64,000 nucleotides of DNA, taken from NCBI GenBank assembly GCA_027625915.1, contig JANTQA010000047.1:9176001-9240000 (forward strand), in the 5' to 3' direction. Position 1 is the first letter of the stretch. Every line of letters starts with the position of its first letter. Shown here in pieces: positions 25,601 to 36,489 of this stretch. Origin of the DNA: Anaeramoeba flamelloides. Its lineage: Eukaryota > Metamonada > Anaeramoebidae. The notes under the pieces were generated by a model, which saw only the letters and a program-made list of their open reading frames with translations, ran no database searches and had not been told where the DNA came from. The position numbers and the translations under genes are program-made.

Positions 25601-28202
25601 TAATGTTTAATGCTTAGGATTTTTATTTTTATTAAAAATAAAACAGTACAATTTCATTTACAAAACAAACCAAAAGATGAATCTTATTTTCCATCAGAAA
25701 AAAATAAGAGTTTCTTAAGAAAAAAATAAAACATCTTTGGAAAACTTCCCTTAGATTTTGTCTTATTTTCAAAGTAAACAGAAGGTTTCTTTTTATTTCT
25801 TAAATAAAATAAATACGAATAATATATATATATATATATAAAACTCCATATAACACACTACAGGGAAAAAATAAATTCTGAAAATTAAAGTTAGCCAAAA
25901 GTACATATTGGATTCCAGTTATACATCTTTTATAAATTATTTTTTCAAAGTTATCATAATTTTATGAAATTAAGAAAAGATAGCTATAAAACTCATTAAG
26001 ATTCGAATACCACCCTTTTTCAAAATTATCGACTTTTGAAAAAAACAACTATTTTTTGAGGGTATTTTTTTTATTGAAATTATTTGCAATGAATGAATTT
26101 TTGATTGAACATTATGAAAGAAAAACGAATAAATGTTGGAACAATTTGCAGAAAAAAAACAGGGAATATATATTAAAACTCAAACATGAAAAGGAAAACA
26201 AAATCATTTTTTCAATTTAATTTAGCAATATCTATTGAAAAAAATATTTTATTTTATTTTTAAATTGAAAAATATATGATTCTTTTTAGACCATTAAAAA
26301 AATAGATTAAAATAATCTCTCCACTAAGACAAATAAAAATATCAAAAATTTTACAATTAAAAATGAAAAAAAATATTACTGAAAATTTTCATTTTTTTTT
26401 TTTCAAATTCCCATTAATATCTAATAAAGTTGTAAACATTTTACAAAATTTTTATGTAGAATAATGTTTATTATCTGAGTGTCTTTTAAAAATACAAAAT
26501 TTAGAGATTTTTTTTTGAAAATATTTTCAGAGTTATGCATCTTGATACATTCTACAACTCTCCACAGTACCACAAGATACAATATAAAATCAATTTGTTC
26601 AAGACTTTTTTTGATTTTTTTTCACTCCATTTTTATTTCATAAAACAGGAGAATATATCTTTTAAATACATTCCCAACATAAATATTAATTTTTAAAAAA
26701 AATAAAAATATCTAATTTTCTTGTAATAAAATATCACAGATCATGATATCCAGCTAAGTGATAGTAGATTAAGATATTTATTAAGAATAGCACTTCAAGA
26801 AATTGAAAAGGTTTGGGATTTATTAATGTCTGATACAAATAGATTTGGTCCAACAAAGGAGGATAAAAAAAACATACTTGAAGGAAAAATTGACGAATTA
26901 GGATTAGACATGGTTGCCGATGAAAATGATATCAATATTTGGAAAGAACCTGAAGATAATCCAAAAAATGTAATTTATGAAAGTGGGATAGATCCAAAAA
27001 AAATTGATAAATCTGCAAGATTATTGGACATTTTGCATTGTGCCAATGTGAATAAATTAGTTGAAAAACTTACAAACGATCAAACAGAAGTAAGGTTCCG
27101 CGATGCCTTTATTATGACATATCAGTCATTTATGAAGCCAGAGCAACTATTAAATAAATTAAAGCAAAGGTATAATGTCCCACCAAAGAAGGCGAATGAA
27201 AACGAGAAAGATTGGCTCGTTATGAGAGATATGACTCAAGTAAGGGTAGTTTCTGCCTTAAATAGCTGGATCAAATCAGGGTGGGCAGACATCGATGATA
27301 AACTGTTATATAGATTAATTGATTTCATAAAGACAACAATCGTACCCGATAGGAAGGCATCTGGAATAAAATTAATCAAATTAGTTGAAGATATGAAGGC
27401 ACAAAAGTCAACATCGCAATTATTGAATCTCAAGGAGCAGCCACCTGAAGTGATTATCCCTAAGAATTTATTTAGAGAAGATTTCTGTTTAAATGATGTC
27501 GACGAATTGGAATTTGCTCGGCAATTTACCTTAATGATTTCAGAACTATTTAAAAGTATTAAACCTTCCGAATTGGTGACAGAAGCCTGGCAAAAAAAGG
27601 GTTTAAGATCCAAGGCAACGAATGTTTTAACATTGATTAACAAATTTAATGAATACAGTAGCTATATTGCCACACAAATAGTTCAAGGAGAAAAGGCCAA
27701 AGATCGAGCAAAAATGTATGCCAGGTTTTTAAAAATTGGTAAGGCCTTCGTCGATATGAATAACTTTGATTCCTTAATGTCAACAATCGCCGGATATACC
27801 AATTCTGCAGTCAAAAGATTGAAATTGACAATAGCAGAGGTTCCTAAAAATGTTGCAAAATATCTTTTAGAATTTAAATCCATTTTAAAGCATAACCAAG
27901 GTTATAAAGAATACAGAGAACGTTTAGACAAAACTGAACCACCACTGGTACCCTATTTGGGAGTCTTTTTAACAGATATCACTTTTATTTCCAGTGGCAG
28001 CCCAAGCACAATCGATGGTTTGATCAACTTTTCGAAAAGAAAATTGTTATACAATGTTGTAAATAAAATTCAAGAATACCAAAGAGTCAGATTTAAATTC
28101 CATTCAGTCCACCAAATCCAAATTTTATTGAGAAAAGTTCTCCCTTCGAAAAATGATAAAGAACTTTATAAAGAATCTTTGAAAAGAGAAAGCAGAAAAT
28201 AA
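16673..28202 (+). CDS. CAP-Gly / coiled-coil / RasGEF fusion protein
   Basis: This is a predicted Ras-family guanine nucleotide exchange factor with a microtubule-binding module. Exons: 16673-16805, 16918-17268, 20591-21040, 22736-22948, 23150-23410 and 26740-28202, giving 956 aa. Every junction is phase 1 and keeps frame. Residues 8-80 form a CAP-Gly domain (KIGDRVKV, YGIEFDEK, and the diagnostic GKNDG split by the first intron). An acidic Ser/Glu region follows, then Lys/Glu-rich coiled coil (about 165-480). RasGEF_N lies near 553-660 (RFRDAFIMTYQSF) and the Cdc25 catalytic domain near 713-950, with NFDSLMSTIAGY, SAVKRLKLT, PYLGVFLTDITF and INFSKRK. CAP-Gly domains bind tubulin or EB tails; Cdc25 domains load GTP on Ras. 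The linkage rests on phase and open frame, not transcript data, so small extra exons in the long introns cannot be excluded. Confidence 0.87.
17879..18327. mobile_element. ITR element J1 (449 bp)
   Basis: It has perfect 19-bp terminal inverted repeats: CACGACAAGAATAGCACAA at the left and its exact complement at the right. The body is non-coding. A second copy of similar length lies at 51837-52284. I could not identify a convincing target duplication, so the superfamily is open. Confidence 0.85.
18999..19160. repeat. Hairpin-module block L2 with decamer tail
   Basis: One hairpin opens CGTTAGGTTTTTTTTC and closes AAAAAAAACCTAGG. Its arms carry AAATTAAGAGAAAATTTTTG and the complement. A tail of short direct repeats follows (GGCACGCTACGGGACTCTAC, then CACTTGACGA and CACTTGAAGA), as in block L1. 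Confidence 0.65.
19789..19950. repeat. Purine tract of (G)A4-6 units
   Basis: This is about 160 bp of GAAAA/GAAAAA/GAAAAAA units with no pyrimidine. It gives a spurious Lys-Glu protein on one strand and Phe-Leu on the other. It lies inside intron 2 of the RasGEF gene. Confidence 0.9.
19950..20290 (-). repeat. Dispersed repeat, copy E2
   Basis: This is the inverted partner of 430-760. On the minus strand a frame from an ATG near 20190 reads MGNLKKNRKRKGKNCQRFKA and on for about 66 codons. That is basic and helix-like, but I recognise no family. Its partner at 430-760 has stops in the same block, so this is a decayed mobile-element fragment and not a host gene. Confidence 0.45.
21041..22735 (+). 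other. Long intron 3 of the RasGEF gene
   Basis: The donor is GTTTGT and the acceptor ATTATAG. The only recognisable content is a fragment of repeat family F, inverted, at about 21650-21830. It matches 35640-35770, including the CAGTTGTG / CACAACTG block. The rest is featureless AT-rich sequence. Confidence 0.75.
23780..24536 (-). mobile_element. TTAA-flanked element, copy D1
   Basis: The right end reads GACACTAATCCC followed by TTAA (24537-24540). The left end reads GGGTTAGCCTC, a diverged form of the GGGATTAGTGTC terminus. Sub-terminal blocks (CCTAAGATTAAAGTATG, CTATAATTAAAGTAT-type) match copy D4 at 58537-59283. It is non-coding. It abuts a decayed reverse-strand reading frame whose stop is formed by the TTAA target. 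Confidence 0.75.
24537..25540 (-). pseudogene. Decayed coding remnant of an unidentified element
   Basis: The minus strand shows several protein-like stretches in shifting frames, with no ATG start. One runs 24851-24537 (includes IISFDIVQNKDSLFILSLAN and KRKLICLQNKKKQFFQIKST). Another runs near 25500-25190 (includes KINTHSPRLICKTEAKNRQS and KKDNENINWEIENLKLINAN). A related copy, itself split by an insertion, lies at 44911-45020 plus 46290-46500. Multi-copy status and frameshifts point to a dead transposon gene. I do not recognise the protein family. Confidence 0.5.
25860..26540 (+). repeat. Dispersed repeat, copy H1
   Basis: It matches the reverse complement of about 36490-37735, where the copy is interrupted. 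Shared blocks include AAAGTTAGCCAAAAGTA, TTCGAATACCACC-type and ATGAATGAATTTTTGAT-type sequences. It is non-coding. Ends are approximate. Confidence 0.55.
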
Positions 28203-28455
28203 ATTCTTTTTTTATTTTTTTATTTCGTTTTTGATTTTTTTCCAAAAAAAATTAGTTGATAATTTTCACTTTTTTTACTTATCTTTATTTCTTTTTATTT
28301 ATTTTTATTTCTTTTGAGGAATTTATTTTTATATTTTTGATCAAAAAGAATACAAATCCACAATAACAATAAAAATTTTTATCCTTTATTTTCTTTTTTT
28401 TTTTAATTGAGCTACATTTAGTAAATTTTCATATTCAAAAGTTTTTGGACAAAGA

Positions 28456-29230
28456 AATTAGCATGGCCATAGATATTCGTCTATAATTAAAGTATGTAGT
28501 AATTGGGTTTAAATGATCTTAGTGTTGCCATAGATTAAATCGTTCAAATTTCTCTTAAAATATCTATTATAAATATTATTGAACAATAAATTATTGGATT
28601 TTTTACTAATGATCACAATCAAAAAAATATCAATTTTAAGGAATTTTTTTTTTTAATTTATTTTATAAATCTAAAAAAAGAAACACAAAATAATGGCATA
28701 TTTCAGAATTTAATAATTCATAGTTAGATTCTGAAGAAAGTAACTATTTTTTTAATTTTTGAATTTCAAAGATAAACTCAATAACCATCAACAGAAAAAG
28801 CCCAAAGAATGATTATTTTAGTTTCCTTTTAGAAAATCTAATTTTAAAATCAATTTTTTTCAATATTTTAAAAATAATTTGTCAAAAAAATTACTTGGAT
28901 AATTATTTTCTTTTTTCATAAAAAATTCAATTCTTAAGCAACGAATGTTCATTCCCAGATGTAATTTAAGAAAGATATTGTTCAACTTTGTGTTTGGAAT
29001 ATACATAATTAAATATTTTAAATTTGTGGATAAATGTAGATTGTTTCCTGAATTAGTTGAGTTTTTTTTTAATACATAGGAACATTTTTAATTGAGAAGA
29101 GATTATCAAATAATACTACTTTATTAATCAATTTTTTAGAAATATTTTGAACCATATAACACTTATGTGATTTACACCCAATAACAACATAATTTAATCC
29201 AGAACTTCTCCTGGGTAGAACTTAATAACT
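28456..29230. mobile_element. TTAA-type element, copy D2 (diverged)
   Basis: It aligns with D4 from the left end (AAATTAGCATGGCCATAGAT here, GGGATTAGCGTCACCATAGA in D4) to the right (CTTCTCCTGGGTAGAACTTA). The termini have mutated and no clean TTAA is left. It is an older copy than D4. Confidence 0.6.
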
Positions 29231-29671
29231 AAAAGAAAGAAATTAAAACAATGATATTGAAAATATAAATTGTAAATAAAATGTTCGAATTGTAAAAATT
29301 TAAACAGTTTTTTTCAAATATCTGACTTAATTTAGATTTACTAATTCAATTTTCACAAAGATTTTTTTTCAAATCTTTACTAGCAACTAAATTCAATAAT
29401 AATATTTTTTTGGTAATGAAGATTATTTTATATTCTTTGAATAATTTTTAATAGATATTTTAAATTTTTTATAATAATTAGAGTTAATTATTTTAAATAT
29501 TAAAGATTTTTTTTGTTAATTTAATCTAAATTTAATAAATTAAATTCTTAACTTTTTTTTGAGGGGTTTTCGTTTGGTTTTTTATATTGTATAAATTGAA
29601 GTTTTGAAAAAATCTTCTTCTGAAATTTTAATTCTAGCCTAAAGAGTCGAATTTCATTTAAATCTTGATAA

Positions 29672-30953
29672 ACTTTAGGATTTGACAATACATTTGTTAC
29701 AACACAATAAATTTTCAAAAATTGCGATTATCTTTATCAAATCGAGGTATTGTAGAAAATTGTGATAATCAATAATATCATGATAAAATAACAAATCGCG
29801 ATATCCTATAAAAACATAATAATTTCTTAAAAAATGGTGATTGTCAAAATATCCGGATTAAAAAATAATCAGGATATAATAGTTTTTGGCTAATTGGGCT
29901 AATTTATCAATATTTTTAAAAAAGAACAAATTTTGTTCTATCAAAAAAAAAATTCCTTGAAATATTAATGATCCTTTTAGAAAATACAAAAAAGATACTT
30001 AATTCAAGGTAGGATCAATTCAAGATTTTTCATTGTATTTTATTTTGATTTGGTTGACATAAAGATCGATCCTTTAGATATAAAACATAATAAAAAAGAC
30101 AAATAAATAGTTTCCCGGTCAATTATGGTGTTATAAATAGTGTTGGGTAATTAGATTCAAAAAAAAATCCAACCCTTCACTCACTCTTCAAAGAATAAGT
30201 TTCTTTGGTTAAAACATTTTAAATATTCAATGAAAGCTGAAATTCATGGATATCTTTTCAAAGACTGCCACAATAACCTAATCACATTATCATTAATTAT
30301 TAAGATTTTTTGGACATTTTTTTTTATTCTTGTTATTCCTCTTCTTTGAGTCTTTATTGTAATTTACAGAAAAAAACACTATTAGAGTTAAAAGGGTTGT
30401 TTTTCATTGCTTACTAATAAAAAAGAAAATTAATCTTTTTTCTTTTTGGTTGTTTAAGTTTTACAGGGAATAACTTTATTTTATTAAAACTATACATCTA
30501 TTTTATATCCAAGTGTGTTATCCAATTGGATGATTATTTCTTTAATCAAAAAATTCACAGGAGACTAGACAATTTGTTAAAAAAAAATGAAAAGAAAAAT
30601 TTCTTTTTTTAGCTACAAATCAAACTTATTCCTGTGAATAATGGTTTATTGTCTTTCAAACCTTTCAAGGCTTGAAGAAATTTTTTATAACCCCTTAAAA
30701 CACTTTCTAACATTTTTAAAAACAGAAAGAGTTGTTAATATTTCCTAACTTTTCAAAATTCCTTGGATTTTTTTTAAAGTGATTTGAAAAAAATAATTTT
30801 CTAATTGTGATTGTTATTTTATGATAACTTTAATATGAAATATTACAATTATATGATTTTTTGTGATACAATAGGATTAATCAAGATTTTTTAATATTAT
30901 CACGAATTTATTACCCATATCTTGATAATGCTTGTTATCATCAAAACATCTAC
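29672..30953. mobile_element. TCGCGAT-family element, copy A1
   Basis: The right end reads GTTATCATCAAAACATC, matching the termini of the copies at 45022 and 62969. The interior aligns with both along its length, including the block of GCGAT-like motifs near 29720-29880 (several decayed by C-to-T or G-to-A changes). The left end is diverged, so its position is estimated from the alignment. Confidence 0.6.
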
Positions 30954-31157
30954 TATACAGTCTTTCCAAGGCTACCGTGAATTTTTATATGAATCAAATT
31001 TTGCTATATTCCAGGCTTTCATCTATTTATAAGAAACTAAAGTCAAATAGATAAACAATAATCTAATAAAAGACCGTAAATCAATTCTGCAAACTGAAAA
31101 AACTTACAAATCATTTGATTTTTGAAAGTGTTTTTCATTTTCTAAAAAAATACATAA

Positions 31158-31573
31158 CTGTTGTGGAAAAAAAGTGAAACAGGGTTTTTAATTGGGAACA
31201 TTAATAAAAATGAAAAGTAAAATCAATAAAAAGAAGAAACCAATTAACTTCAAATAATAACCCATTATATTATTTTCAATCAAACCAACAAATACAATTT
31301 AAATCTACTTGATTTATCGAAATTACTGATGTGGTTTTGGAGATCTCAAAAATAGTCAATTTTTTGAACAAATTTTTAATAATTGATCAATCAAAGAAAA
31401 ACCCATACTAAAAGATAGTATTTAAAAAACTGTTATTGTGGCGAATACTTCATTTTGTCTTTATTTATTAATTTATTCTTTTTTTCATTGATCTTACTTT
31501 TCAATTTCAGTAATGTTCCCAATTAAAAACCTTGTTTCACTTTTTTTCCAGTTTAACTTTTTTTCCACAACAG
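31158..31573. mobile_element. TAA-flanked ITR element (416 bp)
   Basis: The left end is CTGTTGTGGAAAAAAAGTGA, with its complement at the right end. Similarity between arms extends about 80 bp, with one short insertion in the right arm. Both sides carry TAA (31155-31157 and 31574-31576). A 3-bp TWA target duplication is characteristic of PIF/Harbinger transposons. There is no coding capacity, so it is probably a non-autonomous member. Confidence 0.7.
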
Positions 31574-31864
31574 TAATAAAAAATAAAAAAAAATAAAAAA
31601 AAAAAAAAATAAATAATTACAGTAACAATTAGTCTTACATATTTTTTAAAGACTTTTCTTTATTTATTTTACATTTTTATATTTTTACATTTTTATTATT
31701 TTTATTTTTGGTTATTATCTCAAGATTTTTTTTTTAATTTTTTGCATTTAATTTTTTTTTTATAAACCCAAAAAATATGAATAAAAACAAAATATTTCAA
31801 AAGCAATTAACAGAAGAGTATATATTTCCAAAAAAAGTCAAATAAGAAATTTAATTCCTGTTGT

Positions 31865-33866
31865 TTAAAAAATGTTTGAATTTAAAATTTGTTCAACATC
31901 TGGTCTTTTTTTTGGATCAAAGTGTGTCATTTTTCGAATCAATTGACATTCTTTTGGAAAGCTTTTTTCAATTTGAGATGGAATTTCTCCCTTCTCCCGA
32001 AGTGACGCAATTCTTTCAAGGCGCTCCATTTCTGTGATTGAATTCTCTGAAATTAGTTCAAAGAGGATTATTCCAAGAGAGAAAACGTCTGATTTTGTGT
32101 AATTTATTTGATTATTTGATAAATATTTCAATTTTTCTTGTGGGTGGTGATTACGAAATTGCTCAGGAGAAGCGTACGTTGGTGTCCCAATATCCAGAGT
32201 AATTTCTTCTTTAGAGAGGTTTCCTACAGAAAAATATTGGCAATTAGCATTATTTGATTTGGAAGACTCCTCATGAAAAGTGAAATTGAAATGTTGAGAA
32301 GAATTACTTATTTTATTTGATTTGGGGTTAGAAGAAAGATCGTTTATATCAATGTTGCTATTGGGATTATCCCTGCCTTTGTTACTGTTAATGGGCATTT
32401 TTGACAGGCCAAAATCACCTATTTTGATTCCATCGTCTTGTAAAAAAATATTTTGTGGTTTCAGATCGCGATGTACTATTCCTGATCGATGGATTTCACT
32501 GGTCCCAATGAGTATTTGTTTAAAAATTTGTTTAATTTTGTTTTTATCTACTTCTTTTCTGTTTTGAATCCATTTCTTTAAATCCCCCTGTTCACAATAT
32601 TGCATTTGAATGCACAACACAAGATCATATTCTTCTTCATTTCTATCATCATCATCATCATCATCTTCTTCTTCTTCTTCTTCTTCTTCTTCTTCTTCTT
32701 CTTCTTCTTCTTCTTCTTCTTCTTCTTCTTCTTGTTCTTGTTCTTGTTCTTGTTCTTGTTCTTGTTCTTGTTCTTGTTCTTTTTCTTTTTCTTTTTCTTC
32801 TTCAGCTTCTTGATCAAATAACAATAGTTCAACGTTTACACTGGTCAATTTTTGAGAGAGGTTTGTACCAGAAATTAGTTGGTACAAATTTCTGTTCTGT
32901 ATTATTTTTTTTTTTTCATTTGAAATATTGAGAAAATTTTGATGTATATTCGTTTCATAAGTATTATTGGGATCAAAAAAATCGAGTTCATTAAAATCAA
33001 TACTACTTTCAGTTTCAAAATTTTCTTCTTGATCAGTACATTCTTCTTGATCGGTGGATTCTTCTTGATCAGATCCCCAATAAATCATTGCATTTTCAGA
33101 GAAACTAAATTGGGCAAATTTGCTGTTTAGAGACAACTTTTCTCCTTCTTCTTCTTTTTCTATTCCCCTATCCGTTTTGTTTTTGCTCTTGTTTTTAACT
33201 TTTTCCTTTTCTTTGTCATAACCTTTTTCTTTGTCTTCATCAAAAGGAAAAATTAATTCGTTGGAATTGTTAAATTCTTCACCAAGACATCGGTATTGGT
33301 TTGTTTTTTGATTTTTTTTTTCTTCAACAGGCTCAACCCATGATCGGATATACTTACAGATTTGTGGACAATTTTGTAATCTCTTCATAGACTCAACTTC
33401 ATTAAGAGCAGTTTCAAACTGTTCAAATCTTAGTGGTATTTTTTTAACAATATATTCTTGATCATCTTCAAGTAAGGCCACTTTGTAAATGCTCCCAAAC
33501 CCCCCGCTCTTCAAAAACTCCACACTCTTAAACCCTTGTTGTTTCCATCTTTGGTTTATAAAAAAAAAAAAAAGGTGATCAAAAATTTGTTTTTATTGAT
33601 TTATTTATTAACGAAAACTAAAAAACAAAAATTTTATTCTTTCAACAAAAAGAAGAATGGGTTTAAAAAAGAAAGATCAAAAACAATTACCTCTTTGATA
33701 GTGTTAATTTTCCTTGTTTCTTCAACTCATGGTTATCTTTTTGGATTTTGTATTCAAAATTGTTATCAACTCGTAAATTTTTTTCTTCTAATTGATCTGA
33801 ACAAAAGAACAAATCGTTAAAACTGTTTGTTTGGGTGAATTCATTTGACAAATCACTAAAATCCAT
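31865..33866 (-). CDS. eIF2-alpha-type protein kinase (GCN2/PERK/HRI family)
   Basis: This is a predicted Ser/Thr kinase of the family that phosphorylates eIF2-alpha and shuts down translation under stress. Exons: 33866-33691 and 33548-31865, with a 142-bp GTAATT...AAAG intron in phase 2, giving 619 aa. The intron sits just before the glycine loop (SGGFGSIYKV, about 73-82); the catalytic Lys is in EYIVKKIPL. A ~240-residue insert follows the small-lobe RSWVEP, then the catalytic loop IVHRDLKPQNIF (near 417), IGDFGL, GTPTYASPEQF and FSLGIILFELI. The split lobe and the C-terminal pattern ITEMERLERI...FPKE are typical of eIF2-alpha kinases. The insert contains runs of E, QE and D encoded by a GAA-type microsatellite. 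No RWD, HisRS-like, signal or membrane segment is seen, so GCN2 or PERK orthology is not claimed. Confidence 0.88.
32640..32805 (-). repeat. Coding microsatellite in kinase insert
   Basis: On the coding strand the tract runs KE units, then QE units, about 22 Glu codons (GAA/GAG runs) and 7 Asp codons. It is in frame throughout and lies in the inter-lobe insert of the kinase, so length changes would be tolerated in multiples of three. Confidence 0.9.
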
Positions 33867-35109
33867 AAAAATTCTTGAAAAAAAAATACAAAAAAAAAAA
33901 AAAAAGACAAAAAAAAATGATCAAACTTTTGAAAAGTGAAAAATCTTTTTACAGAACAAATAAAAGACTATTAAGACACAAAATAAAGTGTAATTCTACT
34001 ATTATTCACTTCTAAAAAATTCCAAATCTAGTGACTCATTACATAGAATTCAAAATTCTTACAATAATTTTTTATTAAATTTTGAAAAAATTTTATTTAT
34101 GAGTTTTACACTAATTAATTTCGTAATGAATCTAACAGAGTTAAAGGTGTGAGTTATCCTTCAAAATGTCAATTTTTTATTCGGAAATCATTCATTTATT
34201 GAGTTTACTATTATTAAAATTAGGTAGAACTTTTTTCGAAACATTAATCAAGTGTTTGATTAAAAATCTTATCCAACTTTAAAAAAAATATTTTGAATGT
34301 AGTTGGAGAAAAATTCTATTTATTGTGGTCTCTTTGACTTTAATGTCTAAAGCCATGTTAGTAGGAAAAAATATTATTTGTTTGTGTCTAAAAACTAAGC
34401 AAGTTTCTAATTTCAAAATCACCAATTTAGCATCGATAAACTATTATTTTCCAATTAATAAAAAAATATTTTTATTTCTATTTCCAAAATGATTATGAAT
34501 TATTACAACTACAATCAAATTACCAGATTAAACATTTTGTATTAGAGTTAACAAAGGAAGTTTAATTTATTTTCTAAAAATATCATTACTAAACCTTTTT
34601 GTAAAGATCATAGGCTTTACTTCAACTTATAGGTTAGAAAAATATTTCGGAATGTGAAATTTAACATTTCATTTTTTTATTGGAAAATAATATGTAAAAA
34701 TTATTATAAGAGAAAAAAAGTATCATATTATCAAAAATTGATTTTGTCCTTCAATATTTTATGGATTATTTATCTTTTTTTTTTTTTTATTGAAATTAAC
34801 AAAGAATTTTCTTTGTGTTTTCTTCTCCGATTTCGTTAATATTAACCCACACCATTAATTTCAATACCCTTTCTTAGTAGTATTCAAGATATTCCAAAAC
34901 AAATTTTTAGATCTATTCCATAAACATAAATAAAATCAAAAGAATGGTTTTTTATTTTATTTTTAAATACTGCTTAAAAAAAAAAAAACAAATAATATTT
35001 CAGCATCTAAATTTCAATTTTATTTTGTCTGATATATTGTAATCCCAACAATTAGAAAGTATTTAAACTTTGTTTTTGTCAAAGTAGCCCAACAATTTTT
35101 TTTAAGTAT

Positions 35110-35775
35110 CAATTATTTTATATAATTGTCCTATGAAGAAAAAATAAGAAATAATCAGAATAATACACATCGAAGAATTGTTGATATCTCTCTGTCTGAA
35201 AGAAAACTAATAAATCAATGGATTATCTTAAAAATTGAAAAACTCAAATTCTTCGGTGAAGGCATCATTGAGAAAAACAAGAATGTGTGTTTTGATCTTC
35301 TACTGATATTAAAAAAATTAAGAGGAAACAATTTTCACTTCATTTTCCAAACTTTTCTTTTAGAAATCAAGTATCCAAAAGAAGTAGGTCGGGATTTGTG
35401 GTTTCTATTTGAAAAAGGAAATGAAAACGAAGTGAAAATTTTTCAAATTTATTATTCAAATATCAAGATCAAAGATTGAATAAAATTTCCAATAGAAATA
35501 AATATGATTTCTCAACAATCATTTTTACTGTTTCAATAACCTTAGAATAACACATTTTTACAAAGTGGCTCTTCATCTTGTGATAAACAATTTTTTTGTA
35601 ACTGAATTAGTTGGAAAAAAAAATCGAAAAAAAAAAAAATACAAAAATGTGTAAAAATGGGAAAAAATGATTTCAATATTGAAAATTATCATTAAAATTT
35701 TTTCTTCTAATATCCATGCAAAACCTTTAAACACATGTATTTAACTCATTACAACTGGGCCCCTTTGACCAAAAA
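35110..35775 (+). repeat. Dispersed repeat family F, fullest copy
   Basis: It shares sequence with 44260-44520 and, inverted, with 21650-21830. A frame from 35126 to 35479 is open for 117 codons (contains KEVGRDLWFLFEKGNENEVK) but begins with TTG, not ATG. The same end-of-frame sequence forms the arms of the palindrome at 6231-6384. It is best seen as a fragment of a multicopy element; protein identity is unknown. Confidence 0.5.
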
Positions 35776-35821
35776 ATAGTTTATATATAAATATATCAAT
35801 ATAAACTATCTTTCATAATAA

Positions 35822-36305
35822 TTGGCCCATTAAAAATCAAATTTTAAAGTAAAATATTTTTAATAATTGAAGTTATCTATTATAATATAAAAATTTCGAT
35901 TTTAATATTCAATAATATACTCAAGAGATATTTATTTTTTGTCTAAAAATAAAAGAAAGAAAAATAAAAAAAACTGTTAAAAAAAAATGGCTCATTTATT
36001 TTGAAAGAAGCATTACTTAAAAAATAGAAAATTTAAAAAAGTAAAAAACCCCATTTATCGATTCTCCTTCTATTTGATTAACTAAAACTAATTTCTTTTT
36101 CATATTTGAAACCAAATTTTTCATTAATTCATCTGTTACTTCTTTCCAATTTTTTCATTTTCATTTCCCATTTTAACAAAACACTGTTGAAAAAATAAAA
36201 AAGAGAAAAAATGATTTATTTTTAAACTTTTCATTGTGAGAGGAAAAACTTCAAAACGATACAAAAGCAATTCATTATTCAAATATAAGATGGGCCATTT
36301 ATTAT
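35822..36305 (-). mobile_element. Tc1-derived MITE, copy G2
   Basis: This is the inverted partner of 9613-10092. Its ends contain CATAATAATTGGCCCATT and ATGGGCCATTTATTATG, which are inverted repeats of each other. The transposase-tail block is present on the minus strand but has an extra A relative to copy G1, shifting its frame. Confidence 0.65.
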
Positions 36306-36311
36306 GAAATT

Positions 36312-36347
<36 letters not shown>

Positions 36348-36489
36348 ATTATTATTAAATGGAGTATATATTACCTTCACTTTAGAATTTATATACTTAA
36401 ATAGATATTATTTTTCACATTATCTTATTATTAATTGATTTTTTTTTCTATCTTTCCCACCATGATTTTTATCATGTGATTTGTTTACA

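Larger units (their letters stand above)
23411..26739 (+). other. Long intron 5 of the RasGEF gene
   Basis: The donor is TGTAAGT and the acceptor ATATCACAG. The 3.3 kb contains a 757-bp TTAA-type element (23780-24536) sitting in a decayed reverse-strand coding remnant (24537-25540), followed by repeat H1 (25860-26540). Confidence 0.75.
28203..31864. other. Intergenic region between RasGEF and kinase genes
   Basis: The two flanking genes converge here. It contains a diverged TTAA-type element (28456-29230), a TCGCGAT-family element (29672-30953) and a TAA-flanked element (31158-31573). I see no gene. AT-rich sequence with AATAAA words follows each stop codon, but I cannot choose polyadenylation sites. 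Confidence 0.65.

Noticed and set aside
35126..35479. A 117-codon frame
   Set aside because: It has no ATG, and its sequence recurs in fragments at 6.3 and 44.3 kb, so it belongs to a repeat and not to a host gene.
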